A stretch of DNA of 64,000 bases from Clostridium sp. CMCC3677 (GCF_023845585.1 NZ_JAMQHS010000002.1:310001-374000); one strand, 5' to 3'. Shown: positions 27,520 through 37,087, counted from the stretch's first letter. The notes: generated from the sequence alone by a model not told the origin. Program-made: numbers and translations.

Positions 27520-27983
27520 TTCTTTGAACATTCCAAATATAAAAGCTTTTCTTTTATATCTAAACCACCTGAATACCCAACTAGCTTACCATTTTTCCCA
27601 ATAACTCTATGACATGGTATAAAGATAGGAATTGGATTCTTATTATTAGCAAGACCAACAGCCCTTGATGCCTTAGGATTTTCTATTTTTTCAGCTATAT
27701 CTCCATAAGTACAAGTTTTTCCGTATGGAATATCTTGCAATTCATTCCATACAGATTTCATAAAATCAGTACCATATGGCTCTAACGGAATTTCAAACTG
27801 CTTTCTATTTTTGCAAAAATATTCTTCTAGCTCAGCGAAAGCTTTTTTTATAAGATCAGTTTCAATTAAAATCATATCTTCAGCAACACTATCTCTATTA
27901 AAATATAAATTTGTGATAGCGCTTCCATTATCCGCTATTCCTATATTCCCAAGAACTGTTTCATAGAAAAATATATTTTTCAC
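27504..27983 (-). CDS. ogt: Methylated-DNA-protein-cysteine methyltransferase
   Basis: 159 residues from a GTG at 27983 that has AGGGG at 11 bases; a TTG three codons earlier would be too close to it. The active site PCHRVIG (Cys about 124) takes the methyl group from O6-methylguanine in DNA; YGTDFMKSVWNELQDIPYGK and the RAVGLANNKNPIPI helix-turn-helix arginine-finger region also fit. The last four codons and stop (KTVF-stop) lie inside fold-back repeat B. It is 35 bases after the PNP gene and probably cotranscribed with tyrS and PNP. Confidence 0.93.
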   Translation of the reverse strand: MKNIFFYETVLGNIGIADNGSAITNLYFNRDSVAEDMILIETDLIKKAFAELEEYFCKNRKQFEIPLEPYGTDFMKSVWNELQDIPYGKTCTYGDIAEKIENPKASRAVGLANNKNPIPIFIPCHRVIGKNGKLVGYSGGLDIKEKLLYLECSKNKTVF

Positions 27984-28018
27984 TAAATACAAATCCCCTA
28001 TCTTTTTTTATATTTAAG

Positions 28019-28831
28019 TTATATAACTTCTATAACTTTTGATACCCATTTACATAAGTTAGCTGATGCTTTTTGAGCTGTTTCTACTACTCTTTCATGT
28101 GAATGTTTAACTTTTTGTATTCCTGTTGCCATATTAGTAATACAAGCTATTCCTAATACATCCATTCCTAAATAGTTAGCAACAATTGTTTCTGGTACCG
28201 TTGACATACCTACTGCATCAGCGCCATGTTTTCCTATCATTCTAACTTCAGCAGCTGTTTCATAGTATGGTCCCATAAATCCAGCATAAACGCCTTCATC
28301 ATATTTTATTCCTAACTCATCAGCAACTTTTTTAGCTTTATTCATAAGTTCTATTTTATATGGCTCTGACATATCTGGGAATCTAGTTCCTAATCTTTCA
28401 TCATTAACTCCAATTAATGGATTTGTTCCAAATAAGTTTATAAAGTCATTTATTATCATTAATGTTCCTGGTTCAAAGTTTGTATTTATTCCACCGCAAG
28501 CATTTGTTACTATTATTTTTTCTATTCCTAATTGTTTCATTACATATATTGGGTATGTAACTTCTTTCATATTATAGCCTTCATAATAGTGAAATCTTCC
28601 TTGCATTAATAATACTTCAACACCATTTATTTTTCCAAAAGCTAATTTCCCTTCATGGCCTTTAACTGTAGAAACTGGGAAATTAGGTATTTTTTCATAA
28701 GATATACTTTCTATATCTTCTACAACATTAACTAAATCTCCTAATCCAGATCCAAGTATTACTGCAATTTTAGGGTTTCTTTTTACGTTTTCATTAATGT
28801 AATTTACTGATTCCATTATTTTATTGTACAT
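28019..28831 (-). CDS. Purine nucleoside phosphorylase (inosine/guanosine type)
   Basis: 270 residues, the size of trimeric PNP. Motifs: AVILGSGLGDLVNVVEDI (phosphate loop), VKGHEGKLAFGKINGVEVLLMQGRFHYYEG-region, IIVTNACGGIN (base contact) and GMSTVPETIVANYLGMDVLG. It cleaves purine nucleosides with phosphate to free base plus ribose-1-phosphate, supplying the base used by Xpt-type salvage. It lies 70 bases downstream of tyrS with no terminator in between. The name could be punA or deoD2; I leave the symbol empty. Confidence 0.92.
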   Translation of the reverse strand: MYNKIMESVNYINENVKRNPKIAVILGSGLGDLVNVVEDIESISYEKIPNFPVSTVKGHEGKLAFGKINGVEVLLMQGRFHYYEGYNMKEVTYPIYVMKQLGIEKIIVTNACGGINTNFEPGTLMIINDFINLFGTNPLIGVNDERLGTRFPDMSEPYKIELMNKAKKVADELGIKYDEGVYAGFMGPYYETAAEVRMIGKHGADAVGMSTVPETIVANYLGMDVLGIACITNMATGIQKVKHSHERVVETAQKASANLCKWVSKVIEVI

Positions 28832-28901
28832 AGCATTTCCTCCATTGTTAAATTTATTATATACTACTATATTAACCGCAAATCTGAATATTGTAAAATA
28901 C

Positions 28902-30116
28902 TTATAGCTTTTTTATCTTAATAAATTTCTTTTTACCTATTTTTAGGATATCATTATCATTTATTTTAATATTATCAAAATCTAGTACCTTTTCAGTATT
29001 TACTTGCACTCCACCTTGTTCTACTAGTCTTCTAAACTCTTTATTTGAGGGAACAACTCCTTCTTCCACCAAAATCTTACTTATTTCTTTTAACTTAAAA
29101 ATATCTATAGGTACTTTTATTTCTGGCACTTCACTTGGTAAATTTCCATTTTTAAATACTTGCTCATAGTATTTAATAGCAGACTTTGTTTCTTCTTTTG
29201 AATGATATAAGCCTGTAATAATTTTAGCAAGTTCTAATTTTACATCTCTAGGATTTTTTCCATTTTCAATCTCCCTTTTTATTTCATCTATTCTATCTGG
29301 ATGTTCATCCGTTGCTAATTCAAAGTATTTTATAATAAGACTATCTGGTACTTCCATAATCTTTTTAAACATTACTTCTGCTTTTTCATCTACTCCTATG
29401 TAGTTTCCAAGACTTTTACTCATCTTTTCCACTCCATCTAATCCCTCTAAAATCGGCATAAATATTGCTATTTGTTGTTCCATTTCCATGCCTTTTTGTA
29501 AAGTTCTTCCCATAAGAATATTAAAAGTTTGATCTGTTCCTCCAAGCTCTATATCAGCTTTTAATACAATTGAATCGTATCCTTGCATCAAAGGGTAAAA
29601 AAATTCATGGATACCAATAGGTGCATTAGTACTATAACGATTTTTAAAATCATCTCTTTCAAGCATCCTTGCAACTGTAGTAGTTGCTGCTAGCTTTAAT
29701 ACTTCCTCAAATGTTAACTTAGATAACCATTCACTATTAAATCTAATTTCTGTGTTTTCCTTATCCAAAACTTTTAAAATTTGTTTTTGATATGTCATTG
29801 CATTTTCTAAAACTTGTTCTTGTGTTAATGGCTTTCTTGTTTTTGACTTACCTGTTGGATCTCCAATTTTTCCTGTAAAATCTCCAATTAAAATAACAGC
29901 TCTATGTCCTAAATCTTGCAGTTGTTTTATTTTTCTTAAAACAACTGCGTGCCCTAGATGTATGTCTGGTGCACTTGGATCTAAACCTAATTTAATTGTT
30001 AAGGGTTTATTTTCCTTTTCAGATTTGATAAGCTTTTCTTTTAATTCTTCTATGCTTATAATATCTGCTGCTCCCTTTGCTATAATTTTAATTTGTTCAT
30101 CAATTGTCTTTTTCAT
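28902..30116 (-). CDS. tyrS: Tyrosine-tRNA ligase
   Basis: 404 residues. Class I signature HLGH at 53-56 (DPSAPDIHLGHAV), KMSKS loop as KMSKSLGNYIG near 232, and a C-terminal S4 RNA-binding domain (VPSNKEFRRLVEQGGVQVN, DILKIGKKKFIKI). The KIGDPTGKSKTR element marks the TyrS form common in clostridia. It charges tRNA-Tyr. It is preceded by a T-box leader and a consensus promoter, so uncharged tRNA-Tyr should induce it. Confidence 0.97.
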   Translation of the reverse strand: MKKTIDEQIKIIAKGAADIISIEELKEKLIKSEKENKPLTIKLGLDPSAPDIHLGHAVVLRKIKQLQDLGHRAVILIGDFTGKIGDPTGKSKTRKPLTQEQVLENAMTYQKQILKVLDKENTEIRFNSEWLSKLTFEEVLKLAATTTVARMLERDDFKNRYSTNAPIGIHEFFYPLMQGYDSIVLKADIELGGTDQTFNILMGRTLQKGMEMEQQIAIFMPILEGLDGVEKMSKSLGNYIGVDEKAEVMFKKIMEVPDSLIIKYFELATDEHPDRIDEIKREIENGKNPRDVKLELAKIITGLYHSKEETKSAIKYYEQVFKNGNLPSEVPEIKVPIDIFKLKEISKILVEEGVVPSNKEFRRLVEQGGVQVNTEKVLDFDNIKINDNDILKIGKKKFIKIKKL

Positions 30117-30261
30117 ATATCATAACTCCTTATATTTAAAATTTTTAATATAAGCAAGTTCTATAAGATTTATAAAAGCTAATAAAAATTATTAAGGCTG
30201 GTTTTAGTTGTGTATAACTTCTCTCACATTCGCATTTCTAAATATACACGATAAAATATGA

Positions 30262-30620
30262 TAACAAAAAACTCTCATCCTTTATTTTATAAAGGACGAG
30301 AGTATATCTCGTGTTACCACCTTAATTTATTAATTACTCACATAATTAACCTCTTCAAGTACGCCATATTTTATGGATATACTTTAGCACTATAACGTGT
30401 GCAAGGATACGTCTCACCTAATTAGATTTTAAATCTGTTCAGTTTGAAGCTCTAAGATGTATTCAAAATTAGAATTCCAAGTTCCTCTCATCATCCGGCA
30501 ACTTTCTGTTTGGCTTAACTAATTTCTACTTGTTCTTTTCAAAGCTTTTCTTTAAATCTCATACTCCGAAATATATAAAATATAAATCTTCGTTATGCTA
30601 TGTATATATTAAATTATTTA
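30262..30620 (-). ncRNA. T-box riboswitch leader of tyrS
   Basis: On the minus strand the T-box core AAGGTGGTAACACGAG (about 30314-30329) is followed by a strong terminator: arms 30271-30284 and 30290-30303 with one G-U pair and a U run. Upstream is a long structured stem I region. A TAC triplet in GAATACATC (30459-30461) is the probable specifier, which fits Tyr. Uncharged tRNA-Tyr pairs with the specifier and T-box and prevents termination. Confidence 0.93.
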
Positions 30621-30622
30621 CA

Positions 30623-30651
30623 ATTATAGATAAATATTTTTTATTTGTCAA
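30623..30651 (-). promoter_or_regulatory. Consensus sigma-A promoter of tyrS
   Basis: Perfect TTGACA (30646-30651) and perfect TATAAT (30623-30628) with a 17-base spacer, reading into the T-box leader. This is the best match to consensus in the window. Confidence 0.9.
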
Positions 30652-30751
30652 GTAATATAAATTCTATTTTTTGTAACCACTTTCAATTTTAAAATAAAGT
30701 ATTTGTACGAGAATTTACTATATTTTATCAATTTATTCTATTTTTATGTAC

Positions 30752-30868
30752 AAAAAAACCAACACTCATAAAAATTTGAATATAGCAATCCCGTAAAAGG
30801 ATTAACTTATAATCAACTATTATGGTAGTTGGTAGAAACGTTCAACCTATTATGAACTTATATAAGTT
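30752..30868 (-). ncRNA. Adenine-class purine riboswitch with no associated gene
   Basis: The aptamer is 30804-30868 on the minus strand. P1 is AACTTATA/TATAAGTT, P2 GTTCA/TGAAC with an L2 ending in AGG, J2/3 GTTTCTACC, and P3 CAACTA/TAGTTG with CC in L3. The junction reads GATTAT, where the specificity base is U, the adenine form (guanine forms have C). The 5' half of P3 (30820-30833) can instead pair with 30758-30771 followed by seven U, giving a terminator that adenine would disrupt, an ON switch like pbuE. No open reading frame follows before the tyrS promoter at 30651. Confidence 0.85.
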
Positions 30869-30949
30869 AAAATATTATTTAATTAATGATTGTTTATTAT
30901 TTAATTAAAATGCAAATTATAAATTTCGCTACCGTATTATTTAAATCAT

Positions 30950-30978
30950 ATAATATCATAGTAAAAATATAAAGTCAA
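30950..30978 (-). promoter_or_regulatory. Candidate promoter of the adenine riboswitch RNA
   Basis: TTGACT (30973-30978) and TATTAT (30950-30955) are 17 bases apart on the minus strand and would start transcription about 75 bases before the aptamer. The riboswitch therefore seems to be its own transcription unit. Confidence 0.6.
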
Positions 30979-31052
30979 CATTATATTAACTTTTTTTAAT
31001 ATATTTAATGTAAATAATTCTTTTTAAAATACACCTATATATAAAGAAAATA

Positions 31053-31090
31053 GCGAGAAAAACTTACTTTAAATCTAAAATTTTTATCGC
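31053..31090 (-). terminator. Terminator of the MTA/SAH deaminase gene
   Basis: GCGA and TCGC plus A5/U5 arms with one mismatch, followed on the minus strand by TATTTTCTTT. It lies 27 bases after the stop codon and separates the gene from the riboswitch unit. Confidence 0.6.
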
Positions 31091-31116
31091 CAAAACTTTA
31101 TTAATATATAAAATTT

Positions 31117-32412
31117 CTATTTTAACTTAGAAATTTTTTCATTCTTAATTCTATTAACATTATAATAAACTTTTTCTATATCAATAGTTGTAAATATTCC
31201 GTTTTTATATACAACTTTTCCATCTATCATAGATAAACAAATATCACTTGCTTGTGAAGAATAAAATATATTTGCTAAAACATCATGTACTGGTTGCATA
31301 TGAGGACTATTGAAATCATAAACAACAATATCCGCTCTATTTCCTACTTTAATACAACCACAATCATCTCTTCCTTGTGACATTGCACCATTCAAACATG
31401 ATATTTTTAGTATTTCTTTTGAACTTAAGAATAATGGATCATTATTAGCACCCTTATGTAATAAAGCTGCAAGATTAACTTCTTCAAGCATATTAAGATT
31501 ATTATTACTTGCTGCACCATCAGTTCCAATACTCACATTAATTCCATGTTCTAGCATAGTCTTCACTGGCGCTATTCCACTACCAAGTTTTAAATTACTA
31601 GTTGGACAATGTGATACTGTAACATTATTTTCTTTAAGAATATTAAAATCATCACCTTCAAGAAAAACACAATGAGCTGCTGTTGTTTTACTATTAAAAG
31701 TTCCACATTTACAAAAATATTCAGCTGGAGTTAATCCCCCATGTCTTTCTTTGCAAGCTTGTTGCTCAAGTATTGTTTCTGAAAGATGTATATGCATATT
31801 CATTTCTGTAGAATTGCAATACTCAGAAATTTGTTTTACTAACTCTTCTGATGAAGTATATTCAGCGTGTATAGATACGTCACCTTTAATAGCTCCATTT
31901 TTAGAACTTTTAGCATAATTTCTTATAAATTCTGTTTCTTTATATGAATTATGTTTAAAATAATCATTATTATCATCATTTTTTAAGTATGAACTTGAAA
32001 TATTTGCTTTTATTCCTGTTTCATCAATAGCTTCTACTAATGATTCTAGATGAGAATACATATCAGTAAAAGATACTACCCCACTTTTTATCATTTCAGA
32101 TATTCCAAGTAAAGTTCCCCAATAACAGTCTTCATCTGTAAGTAGAGCTTCAAACGGGAAAATTCTTTCAGTTAACCATCTTTGTAAAGGTAACCCTTCT
32201 CCATATCCTCTAAGTAAAGTCATTGGTACATGGCAATGTGTATTAAAAAATCCTGGCATTGCAACCTTATTTTCTCCATCATATACTTCACCAATATAAT
32301 TTTCCGGAACATTTTCCCCAATATATACTATTTTGTTTTCTTCTACTAAAATATTAGTCCCTTCAATAGTATTAAAGTTTTCATCAATCATTGTAATATT
32401 TTTAAATAACAT
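31117..32412 (-). CDS. 5-methylthioadenosine/S-adenosylhomocysteine deaminase-type amidohydrolase
   Basis: 431 residues from the ATG at 32412, which has GGGG nine bases upstream; two earlier in-frame ATGs overlap that site. Metal and substrate motifs of the MtaD/TrzA amidohydrolase family: NTHCHVPMTLLRGYGEGLPL, MHIHLSET, TAAHCVFL, SHCPTSNLKLGSGIAPV and GTDGAASNNNLNMLEE. The family deaminates MTA, SAH or adenosine to the inosine compound with a metal ion. An adenine riboswitch lies just downstream as a separate unit. Imperfect inverted 25-base repeats flank the gene (30912-30935 and 32439-32463). Confidence 0.85.
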   Translation of the reverse strand: MLFKNITMIDENFNTIEGTNILVEENKIVYIGENVPENYIGEVYDGENKVAMPGFFNTHCHVPMTLLRGYGEGLPLQRWLTERIFPFEALLTDEDCYWGTLLGISEMIKSGVVSFTDMYSHLESLVEAIDETGIKANISSSYLKNDDNNDYFKHNSYKETEFIRNYAKSSKNGAIKGDVSIHAEYTSSEELVKQISEYCNSTEMNMHIHLSETILEQQACKERHGGLTPAEYFCKCGTFNSKTTAAHCVFLEGDDFNILKENNVTVSHCPTSNLKLGSGIAPVKTMLEHGINVSIGTDGAASNNNLNMLEEVNLAALLHKGANNDPLFLSSKEILKISCLNGAMSQGRDDCGCIKVGNRADIVVYDFNSPHMQPVHDVLANIFYSSQASDICLSMIDGKVVYKNGIFTTIDIEKVYYNVNRIKNEKISKLK

Positions 32413-32722
32413 AATAAGCATCCCCATTTCTTTTATTTACGGTAGCTAGTATTATAAATTTGCTTATTATAATTTATGATATATTACCAAAAATAATTAT
32501 AATATTCAACAACTATTTTTATTTAAAAACTTATTTTTTATATTTCATTATTAATATTTAATAATTTTTTCTATATTATTTTTCCAAATAGATATATTAA
32601 ACGTTATACATATTTACTAACCGAAAAAAATATTATAAATTTAAAACTAAATGTATAATATAGAAAAATCATCTTTAAAATGTTTAAAAGAATACACTGC
32701 TATCTAATATATAAAACAAAAT
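32413..32722. other. AT-rich intergenic region
   Basis: Apart from the deaminase ribosome site and the flanking repeat at 32439-32463, I see no gene, RNA structure or terminator. Confidence 0.5.
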
Positions 32723-32766
32723 AAAAAACAACTCGATTATTTAATTTAATAATCAAGTTGTTTTTT
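32723..32766 (-). terminator. Terminator of pyc
   Basis: A 19-bp stem (32723-32741 with 32748-32766) whose one non-Watson-Crick pair is G-U only on the minus strand, with a U run. It is 30 bases past the pyc stop codon. Confidence 0.85.
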
Positions 32767-32795
32767 CGTTATTCATATATTTTAGTTTTACTAAT

Positions 32796-35700
32796 TTATT
32801 TTAGTTTTACTAGCAATTCACCAGTTTTTACTTGTTTTCCTTCTTCTGCAAAAATAGATTCTACAACACCATCACAACTAGCAACTATATTTGTTTCCAT
32901 TTTCATTGCTTCTATCACAACTAAGCTTTCTCCTTCTTTAACCTCTTGACCTTCTTTTACAAGTATATTTATTATATTTCCTGGAATACTTGCACCAATT
33001 TCAAGCTTATTTGATGAATCTGCCATTTTAGTTGGATTATCTAAACTTAACATGCTTGTAGCTCTTTCAGTTCTATCTTTTATCTTTATCTTTCTTCTAT
33101 TACCATTTATTTCAAATTCAATAGTTCTATAACCTTCTTTGTCTAATTTCCCAATTTCAATCAACTGAACTATCATAGTCTTACCTTCAGCAACTTCTAT
33201 TTCGCTTGTTTCACCTTCAGATAAGCCGTGGAAGAATACATCACTTCCCATAAGACTTACATCCCCATATTTTAGCACTGACTTTATAAAATCTTCAAAT
33301 ACATCTGGATATAAAGCATAACTTAGTATATCTCTTTTACATGGTTTAAATTTATATTTTCCTTTTAAATATTTTTCAATTTTATCAAAATCTTCTGGTG
33401 GTAATAGTTCTCCAGGTCTAACTGTAATAGGTTTCTCTCCCTTTAAAACAAGTTTTTGTAATTCTTCAGGAAATCCCCCTTCTGGTTGACCCATCATTCC
33501 TTTAAAATATGAAACTACAGAATCTGGGAAAGCCATATTCTTTGCTTTTTCATATATGTTTTCAGGAGTTAAATTGTTTTGTACCATAAATATAGCCATA
33601 TCTCCAACCATTTTTGAAGATGGTGTAACCTTTATTATGTCTCCAAGTAAATCATTTACTTTTTTGTACATCTTCTTCACTTCATTAAATCTATGTCCAA
33701 GTCCAAAACTTTCAACTTGTGGCTTTAAATTTGAATATTGTCCTCCTGGAATTTCAAATTTATAAATCTCTGCACTACCTGATTTTAAATCAGATTCAAA
33801 TTGATCATATACAGGTCTTACTGCATCCCAATAATCAGATAATTTTTGAATTCCACGTATATCAATTCCTGTATCTCTGTCAGTATTGTTAAGAGCTGCA
33901 ACTATTGAATTTAAAGCTGGTTGACTTGTAAGTCCTGACATACTATTAAAAGTTGTATCAATAATATCAACTCCTGCATCTGCAGCCATTAATACAGTTG
34001 CAACACCATTTCCTGTTGTATCATGTGTATGAAGATGAATTGGAATTGAAACTTCATTTTTTAATGCAGTTATAAGTTTCTTAGCTGCATAAGGTTTAAG
34101 CAATGCAGACATATCTTTTATTGCAAGTATATGTGCACCCATTTTTTCAATTTCTTTAGCCTTATCCACATAATATTTCAAACTATACTTATCTCTATTT
34201 TCATCTAAAATATCACCTGTATAGCACAGTGCAACTTCTGCAACTTTATTAGCTTTAAGTACCTCTTCTAAAGATACTTCTATTCCTTTCAACCAATTTA
34301 GTGAATCAAATATTCTAAATATATCTATTCCACTATTAGCTGATTCTTTTATAAATTCTCTTATTACATTATCAGGATAATTTTTATATCCAACACCATT
34401 TGCACCTCTAATAAGCATTTGGAACATAACATTAGGAATTCTTTTTCTTAACGAGTCAAGTCTTCTCCATGGAGATTCTTTTAAAAATCTATATGCAGTA
34501 TCAAACGTAGCTCCACCCCACATTTCAAGTGAGAATAAATCATTTCCATATAATGCTGTTGCTTTAGCTATATTTTTCATATCCTTACTTCTAACACGAG
34601 TAGCCATTAATGATTGTTGAGCATCTCTCATTGTAGTATCTGTAAGTAATAATTTATTTTGATTTTTTATCCATTTGACTACCCCATCAGGACCTTCTGC
34701 ATCTAATATTTGCTTAGTTCCTGATAAACCATCTAAAGAATTTACTATAGGAATTACAGGAACATCATATTCTTTCTTAATTCCTTTTGTTTCATTTACT
34801 AACTTTTCACCAATAAAATTAAGTAATTTATATTCGCTATCGTTTTGTGGTGATATATCAAACAATTGTGGGTTTTCTGATATAAAGTTAGTATCACACT
34901 CACCTTTTTTAAATGTTTCATTATTTAATACATTTATTAAAAAGTCTACATTTGTTTTTATGCCTGTAATTGTTGACTCTTTTATTGCACGTATTGATTT
35001 TCTAACAGCATCTTCAAAAGTTCTTGAATACGCTGTTGTTTTCACTAATAAACTATCATAATAAGGACTTATGACTGCACCACCAAAGCCATTTCCTCCA
35101 TCTAGTCTTATACCAAATCCTGAACTAGTTCTATAAACATCTATCTTTCCTGTATCAGGTGCAAAATTATTTGATGGATCTTCAGTAGTTATTCTACATT
35201 GAATAGCGTAACCTCTTGGTTTTATATCTTCTTGAGAATATATCCCAATTTCTTTAGAATTTAATGCATAACCTTGCGCTATTAAAATTTGACTTTGAAC
35301 CAAGTCTATTCCTGTAGTCATTTCTGTTATTGTATGTTCTACTTGAATTCTTGGATTCATTTCTATAAAATAATGATTTCCGTGCATATCTACTAAAAAT
35401 TCTAAAGTCCCTGCATTTCTATAATCAACAGCTTTAGCTATTTTTAATGCATCAGCACATATTTCTTCTCTTTTTTCTTGAGTTAAAGATAAAGCTGGAC
35501 TAATTTCAATAACTTTTTGATGTCTTCTTTGAATAGAGCAATCTCTTTCATAAAGATGAACTACATTTCCATATTTATCTCCTAAAATTTGAATTTCTAT
35601 ATGCTTTGGTCCTTCTATGTATTTTTCAATAAACATATCATCTATACCAAAGGCCTTTTTAGCTTCATTTTTGGCACTTAAAAATGCATCAACGAGCTCA

Positions 35701-36236
35701 TTTTCATGCCTTACTATTCTCATACCTCTTCCACCGCCACCAGCAGCAGCTTTTATCATAACTGGATAACCGCACATACCAGCAATCTCCATTGCCTCTT
35801 TTTCACAATTTATTGGTTTTTCTACTCCTGGTATTACAGGAACTCCAACATTTTTAGCAACTATTTTTGATTTTATCTTGTCGCCTAATTGATCCATCAT
35901 TTCAGATTTTGGACCTATAAATTCTATCCCTACTTCTTCACATCTTCTTGCAAATTCAGGGTTTTCAGATAAGAATCCATACCCTGGATGTATAGCATCT
36001 ACATTCTTCTTTAATGCGAGCTTTATAATCTCGTCAATATTTAAGTATGCTTCTACCGGCCCCTTATTTTTGCCTATTTGGTATGCTTCATGCGCTTTAG
36101 TTCTGAAAAGAGCACGTTTATCTTCTTCTGAGTATATAGCAACAGTTCTTATTCCAAGTTCATGACATGCTCTAAATATTCTTATTGCAATTTCTCCTCT
36201 ATTGGCAACTAATACTCTTTTAAATTTCTTCCCCAA
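32796..36236 (-). CDS. pyc: Pyruvate carboxylase
   Basis: 1146 residues, full length for the single-chain enzyme. Biotin carboxylase domain 1-450 (VLVANRGEIAIRIFRACHEL, AAGGGGRGMRIV glycine loop, EMNPRIQVEHTITEM). Carboxyltransferase barrel about 530-800 (DTTMRDAQQSLMATRVRS, MWGGATFDTAYRFL, HLHTHDTTGNG). Then a conserved PYC_OADA domain, and a biotinyl domain with EAMKMETN, biotin on Lys1112. It carboxylates pyruvate to oxaloacetate with ATP and bicarbonate, the anaplerotic entry for aspartate and glutamate families. The start is TTG with AAAGGAG nine bases upstream. It is a single-gene unit. Confidence 0.97.
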   Translation of the reverse strand: MGKKFKRVLVANRGEIAIRIFRACHELGIRTVAIYSEEDKRALFRTKAHEAYQIGKNKGPVEAYLNIDEIIKLALKKNVDAIHPGYGFLSENPEFARRCEEVGIEFIGPKSEMMDQLGDKIKSKIVAKNVGVPVIPGVEKPINCEKEAMEIAGMCGYPVMIKAAAGGGGRGMRIVRHENELVDAFLSAKNEAKKAFGIDDMFIEKYIEGPKHIEIQILGDKYGNVVHLYERDCSIQRRHQKVIEISPALSLTQEKREEICADALKIAKAVDYRNAGTLEFLVDMHGNHYFIEMNPRIQVEHTITEMTTGIDLVQSQILIAQGYALNSKEIGIYSQEDIKPRGYAIQCRITTEDPSNNFAPDTGKIDVYRTSSGFGIRLDGGNGFGGAVISPYYDSLLVKTTAYSRTFEDAVRKSIRAIKESTITGIKTNVDFLINVLNNETFKKGECDTNFISENPQLFDISPQNDSEYKLLNFIGEKLVNETKGIKKEYDVPVIPIVNSLDGLSGTKQILDAEGPDGVVKWIKNQNKLLLTDTTMRDAQQSLMATRVRSKDMKNIAKATALYGNDLFSLEMWGGATFDTAYRFLKESPWRRLDSLRKRIPNVMFQMLIRGANGVGYKNYPDNVIREFIKESANSGIDIFRIFDSLNWLKGIEVSLEEVLKANKVAEVALCYTGDILDENRDKYSLKYYVDKAKEIEKMGAHILAIKDMSALLKPYAAKKLITALKNEVSIPIHLHTHDTTGNGVATVLMAADAGVDIIDTTFNSMSGLTSQPALNSIVAALNNTDRDTGIDIRGIQKLSDYWDAVRPVYDQFESDLKSGSAEIYKFEIPGGQYSNLKPQVESFGLGHRFNEVKKMYKKVNDLLGDIIKVTPSSKMVGDMAIFMVQNNLTPENIYEKAKNMAFPDSVVSYFKGMMGQPEGGFPEELQKLVLKGEKPITVRPGELLPPEDFDKIEKYLKGKYKFKPCKRDILSYALYPDVFEDFIKSVLKYGDVSLMGSDVFFHGLSEGETSEIEVAEGKTMIVQLIEIGKLDKEGYRTIEFEINGNRRKIKIKDRTERATSMLSLDNPTKMADSSNKLEIGASIPGNIINILVKEGQEVKEGESLVVIEAMKMETNIVASCDGVVESIFAEEGKQVKTGELLVKLK

Positions 36237-36641
36237 TTAATACACTCCTTTGTTTCTTCTTATATTATAATTACAGTACTTTTGATTGATTTAATTAATT
36301 TAATTGATAATATTATAAAAATTATAGCACATTTGACTAAAATTATCACTTAATATTCGTTATTATTTTTCTTTTAATTCTATCATTATTAATTTTACTC
36401 CAATAAATAATAAAAATCTTAAACACCAACAATTATCAATATTTTTATTTTTAAAATATTGATAATATATTATAAATTTTTATCAATATTTATTCAATCT
36501 TACAAATAATTTTTTAGTTATAAAGTTCGTATTATTATGTAAAATCATAATATCTTTAATATTTACATTATAACAATTAATCATCTAATTCTGTTTAATT
36601 TGTATTTTTAAGCCTTATTTTTTCATAAATATCATCTATAT
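36237..36641. other. AT-rich intergenic region upstream of pyc
   Basis: This must contain the pyc promoter, but no clear -35/-10 pair stands out among many AT-rich hexamers. No gene or hairpin is recognised. Confidence 0.4.
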
Positions 36642-36770
36642 CTAAAAATCAAAAAACACTTCTTCATCATTTAAATTATTTATAGCATTGTTCTTAAGAA
36701 ATTCATTACTAAATGCAATTAAACTAGATATTAATACTGTAGACATAATTATACTTATAATTTTTTTAAT
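36642..36770 (-). CDS. Tiny secreted-peptide gene with probable AUU start
   Basis: The frame encodes 42 residues if read from ATT at 36768-36770. AAGGAG lies 8 bases upstream, the ideal distance. The peptide would begin MKKIISIIMSTVLISSLIAF, a textbook signal sequence, followed by a short polar acidic tail ending EEVFFDF. No ATG or other common start is at the right place; the only ATG is internal (36746) and lacks a ribosome site. It may be an exported signalling peptide, or a decayed gene whose ATG mutated to ATT. No receptor gene is adjacent. Confidence 0.45.
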   Translation of the reverse strand: MKKIISIIMSTVLISSLIAFSNEFLKNNAINNLNDEEVFFDF

Positions 36771-36924
36771 TATCTATTCTCCTTAAAAATTATATCAATA
36801 ACATTATTTTCTTTCTATAATAGAAAAATATACTTATTACTAAATTAATATATTGAAAGTATTATTTTGTACTTACTTATAATAATTTTCTAAATACTGA
36901 TTTAACCCCTAGCATTTTAAATAC

Positions 36925-36964
36925 AAAAATAGCTAAGTGTAACAAAATACTCTCAGCTATTTTT
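36925..36964. terminator. Hairpin near repeat D
   Basis: AAAAATAGCT (36925-36934) and its complement (36955-36964) with a 20-base loop. It could terminate the MATE gene reading on the minus strand after repeat D. Confidence 0.5.
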
Positions 36965-36969
36965 TAACC

Positions 36970-37062
36970 AGGCTAATATCTATTTCTAAAGTTCCTAAAG
37001 TAAATCCCTCTGTCCACTAGGCTTATACTATAATATTAATACTATTTTTAAACATAGCCTTA
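36970..37062. repeat. Fold-back repeat, decayed copy D
   Basis: The right end, read on the minus strand, is AAGGCTATGTTTAAAAATAG and matches the end of copy A (AAGGCTCTGTTTTAAATATG). The inner part (TTCCTAAAGTAAATCCCTCT, then GTCCACT) matches the right arm of copy B. The left arm is mostly lost, leaving an AGGCTA/TAGCCT end pair. It lies 25 bases after the MATE stop codon. Confidence 0.6.
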
Positions 37063-37087
37063 ATTTTAATAAGTAGTATCTAAACCA

